From assembly GCA_009787675.1 (NCBI GenBank), contig WQSU01000089.1, positions 1-9,019 on the forward strand: DNA of 9,019 nucleotides. The letters are read 5' to 3'. Positions 7,119-9,019 of this stretch are shown here, one piece after another. The notes beneath the pieces were generated by a model that saw nothing but the letters and a program-made list of their open reading frames with translations, did no database searches and had not been told where the DNA came from. Source of the DNA: Lentimicrobiaceae bacterium. GTDB taxonomy: Bacteria; Bacteroidota; Bacteroidia; Bacteroidales; WCHB1-69. The stretch's first letter is position 1, and the number at the start of each line of letters is the position of its first letter. Made by a program: the position numbers and the translations under genes.

Positions 7119-8780
7119 ATGAATAATAAGCCACTATTTCCCAAAATATTACAACTTCATTATAAAATAAAAGCCATCTACATCCTTTCCTGCTTGTTGT
7201 TGATTTCCACCAACGTCTTTAGCCAAAAAAAAGAAATAAAAATCTTAAACGAGACAAAAGTATTTGGGAAAAATCACATCAATAATTCTGATATCGAGGG
7301 GATTGAATGCACTTTTCAAGAAAGAATTTACGATTGGTTTGTTGATACGACCAACCATTTTTTAACACTTCAATTGAAAAAAGGAAATGTTGATATCAAT
7401 GCTCGCAAAGGAAAAGGACGTATTTTACAATACGATCTAAAGAATAAAAAAATTTTGTGGACCAAACCTGTGGATTATGAAATACACGAACTCCTAAAAT
7501 TCGATAATTTATTGATTTTCAATGAATATAATGATGCCTATGGCTTAGATGCCCATACAGGAGAGTATCTTTGGAAGGTAATGAACTTCATCTATATTGC
7601 CCATCCAAAATATAATGTTGGCGTTGCCTATAGGTTTAATGAAGTGGACGGTATTTATACCAACGAGTTTTTAGGGTTTAATTTATGGAAGGGCATACCC
7701 ATCTGGAGCAGAACAATTAGCAGAGAGTACGGCTGGAATGATTATTCTTATCTTAATGATTCTACTTTACTTGTGACGGCATCAGGACTACACGCCATTA
7801 ATATTAATACAGGAAAAGGATGGGATTATAATACGCTGACCGGTAAAAATAAATATGCCCCACAGTATGATGCCGGAAAAATTGCAGGCGCAGTAGTGGG
7901 TGCAGTCGTTGCCGGAATTATTGGCGGATTACTGGGCTATACGGTTATCCCTGTTGTTAATTATAATGCATTACTAACTGCTGAGCATATTATCAGAGAT
8001 GTTTCATCTAATACACTTATAGATAACGATTTCATCTATTTTGCTTCCGCAGAACAACTCGTTATGCTTGATAAAACAAATGGAAATATCATTTGGGAAC
8101 ACACTTTCAAGGAGGATAAAGCAAGCAATTCTTATCTATTTATTAAAGATAATGTGCTTTACATGATTAATAAAGGTTTTGCTTGGCAAGGCAGAGACCA
8201 AATCTCTTATGGAGCAACTTTTATTGCTGCTTATGATAAAAAAACAGGAATGGAACTCTATCATTTAGTGTTAAAAAATGAACATGGTTTTATTGTAGAT
8301 TTCAAACTCATAGACAATGAATTATATCTATTATTTCAACACGTAATTGGAAAATATGACATTGAAGACGGAACTGTTATCGTTGAAAAAAAATTTCCCA
8401 AAAAAGAGTTTGGAAAATTATTAAATTTCGTTGACAATAATGTGTTTATTAGCAATCAAAGCGAATACCTACTAAGAATTGATCAATATGATTTAGCGGA
8501 TCTACATGTTTATTCAACTCTAAATGAAATCATATCTCTTGACAGTGAAGCAAATGCCACAAATATAACAGGATGCAATTATTCATGGGTACATTATTTA
8601 GATTACAAAGATTATAAATTTATTTCCAACGAAGCAACTACACTCATTCTCAATAAGGATGGAAAAGAAATTGCTAATCTCAAGGTTTCCTCAAGAGCAT
8701 TCATCTTTGATGACATTTTATATGATAAACGTGATAATAGTTTCATTGCTATTGATTTAAGAAATATTATCAAGGAATAA
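7119..8780 (+). CDS. Secreted PQQ-like beta-propeller protein with a central glycine-zipper segment
   Basis: This is a 553-residue protein of unknown function. The N-terminus has basic residues, a hydrophobic stretch (AIYILSCLLLISTNVF, about 20-35) and then SQKK, consistent with a signal peptide and export to the periplasm or cell envelope. The rest is a run of divergent PQQ/Trp-docking beta-propeller blades. Each has the form 'aldxxtGxxxW': YDLKNKKILWTK, LDAHTGEYLWK, ININTGKGWDY, LDKTNGNIIWEH, YDKKTGMELYH and YDIEDGTVIVE. No PQQ-binding or dehydrogenase residues can be identified, so a scaffold or binding role is more likely than an enzyme. Residues 253-280 form a Gly/Ala/Val-rich hydrophobic segment, odd inside a propeller. 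The start at 7119 is chosen over 7047 because a promoter element lies between them. The gene is visibly AT-richer than its neighbours, with many AAA, AAT and TTA codons, hinting at fast evolution or acquisition. Confidence 0.75.
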   Translation: MNNKPLFPKILQLHYKIKAIYILSCLLLISTNVFSQKKEIKILNETKVFGKNHINNSDIEGIECTFQERIYDWFVDTTNHFLTLQLKKGNVDINARKGKGRILQYDLKNKKILWTKPVDYEIHELLKFDNLLIFNEYNDAYGLDAHTGEYLWKVMNFIYIAHPKYNVGVAYRFNEVDGIYTNEFLGFNLWKGIPIWSRTISREYGWNDYSYLNDSTLLVTASGLHAININTGKGWDYNTLTGKNKYAPQYDAGKIAGAVVGAVVAGIIGGLLGYTVIPVVNYNALLTAEHIIRDVSSNTLIDNDFIYFASAEQLVMLDKTNGNIIWEHTFKEDKASNSYLFIKDNVLYMINKGFAWQGRDQISYGATFIAAYDKKTGMELYHLVLKNEHGFIVDFKLIDNELYLLFQHVIGKYDIEDGTVIVEKKFPKKEFGKLLNFVDNNVFISNQSEYLLRIDQYDLADLHVYSTLNEIISLDSEANATNITGCNYSWVHYLDYKDYKFISNEATTLILNKDGKEIANLKVSSRAFIFDDILYDKRDNSFIAIDLRNIIKE

Positions 8781-8810
8781 CAATCGCGCACAAAATTTTA
8801 AGTTTTTTTC

Positions 8811-8818
8811 TATTTTCG
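8811..8818 (+). promoter_or_regulatory. Candidate -7 element for rnfB (TATTTTCG)
   Basis: TATTTTCG followed by CA is one base off TAnnTTTG and identical to the element before hflX. It lies 20 nt before the rnfB ATG. No -33 TTTG is visible. An AAGAGG at 8832-8837 sits only one base from the ATG, too close to act as a normal Shine-Dalgarno site. Confidence 0.45.
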
Positions 8819-8838
8819 CACCTTAATCTAAAAGAGGT

Positions 8839-9019
8839 ATGTCAAGCATTATTTTTTTATCAGCCTTAGTGTTAGGAGTTGTTGGTATCATTGCCGCGGT
8901 CATTATTTTTTTTGTATCGAAAGCGTTTTACGTTTATGAAGACCCCAGAATCGAGCAGGTAGCAGACAAACTGCCGGGCGCCAACTGCGGCGGCTGCGGA
9001 TTTGCAGGCTGCAAAGGCT
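8839..9019 (+). CDS. rnfB: Electron transport complex subunit RnfB (3'-truncated by window end)
   Basis: RnfB is the iron-sulfur subunit of the Rnf complex, which couples electron transfer between ferredoxin and NAD+ to ion transport across the inner membrane. The 60 visible codons begin MSSIIFLSALVLGVVGIIAA, a single N-terminal membrane helix (about residues 4-26). It is followed by the conserved YEDPRIEQVADKLPGANCGG region. Cys50, Cys53 and Cys58 in CGGCGFAGC are three ligands of the family's N-terminal [4Fe-4S] domain; the fourth and the later ferredoxin clusters lie beyond the window. In Bacteroidota rnfB usually opens an rnfBCDGEA operon, and the own promoter-like element and preceding 58-bp gap here fit that. 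The identification is strong despite truncation. Confidence 0.93.
   Translation, partial: MSSIIFLSALVLGVVGIIAAVIIFFVSKAFYVYEDPRIEQVADKLPGANCGGCGFAGCKG

Noticed and set aside
1..9019. CRISPR arrays, tRNA or rRNA genes, insertion sequences or integrase genes
   Set aside because: I found no evenly spaced direct repeats, cloverleaf-like segment, rRNA-like stretch, transposase motif or paired terminal inverted repeats by eye.

Overview
The window looks like chromosomal DNA from a member of the Bacteroidota, most likely a Bacteroidales-type anaerobe. Three things support this. The HflX, PMCA-type Ca2+ ATPase and RnfB proteins have the sequence style of that phylum. Genes start without a usable Shine-Dalgarno sequence. 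Four of the genes have a TAnnTTYGC element, resembling the Bacteroidota -7 box (TAnnTTTG), 18-32 nt before the start codon. The assignment rests on pattern recognition, not on a search.

Layout, left to right. (1) A DUF1266 protein, whose reading frame is open to the left edge, overlaps by one base (TAATG) a 526-residue ankyrin-repeat protein; the two form a translationally coupled pair of unknown function. (2) At 2398-2964 there is a chimeric reading frame. Its first ~129 residues are the N-terminus of a U32/RlhA-type protein (23S rRNA cytidine hydroxylase family). Its last ~58 residues are the C-terminal tail of a GT4-type glycosyltransferase. The middle of both genes is missing. (3) A complete hflX (ribosome-associated GTPase) follows. 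(4) Convergent to hflX is a 918-residue P-type calcium ATPase on the minus strand. (5) A 137-bp divergent promoter region contains a 12-bp perfect palindrome. (6) A secreted or envelope PQQ-like beta-propeller protein of 553 residues comes next, with an unexpected glycine-zipper hydrophobic segment in its middle. (7) The first 60 codons of rnfB lie at the right edge, probably the head of an rnf operon.

The genes do not form one pathway. HflX, the Ca2+ pump and Rnf are housekeeping functions (ribosome rescue, ion homeostasis, membrane redox and ion pumping), while the DUF1266/ankyrin pair and the propeller protein are accessory. I see no CRISPR array, insertion sequence, tRNA or rRNA. I do not see a convincing new multi-gene system. 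The strongest anomaly is the in-frame RlhA-glycosyltransferase fusion, which is either a real deletion scar or an assembly chimera. The next most unusual feature is the glycine zipper inside the propeller protein.
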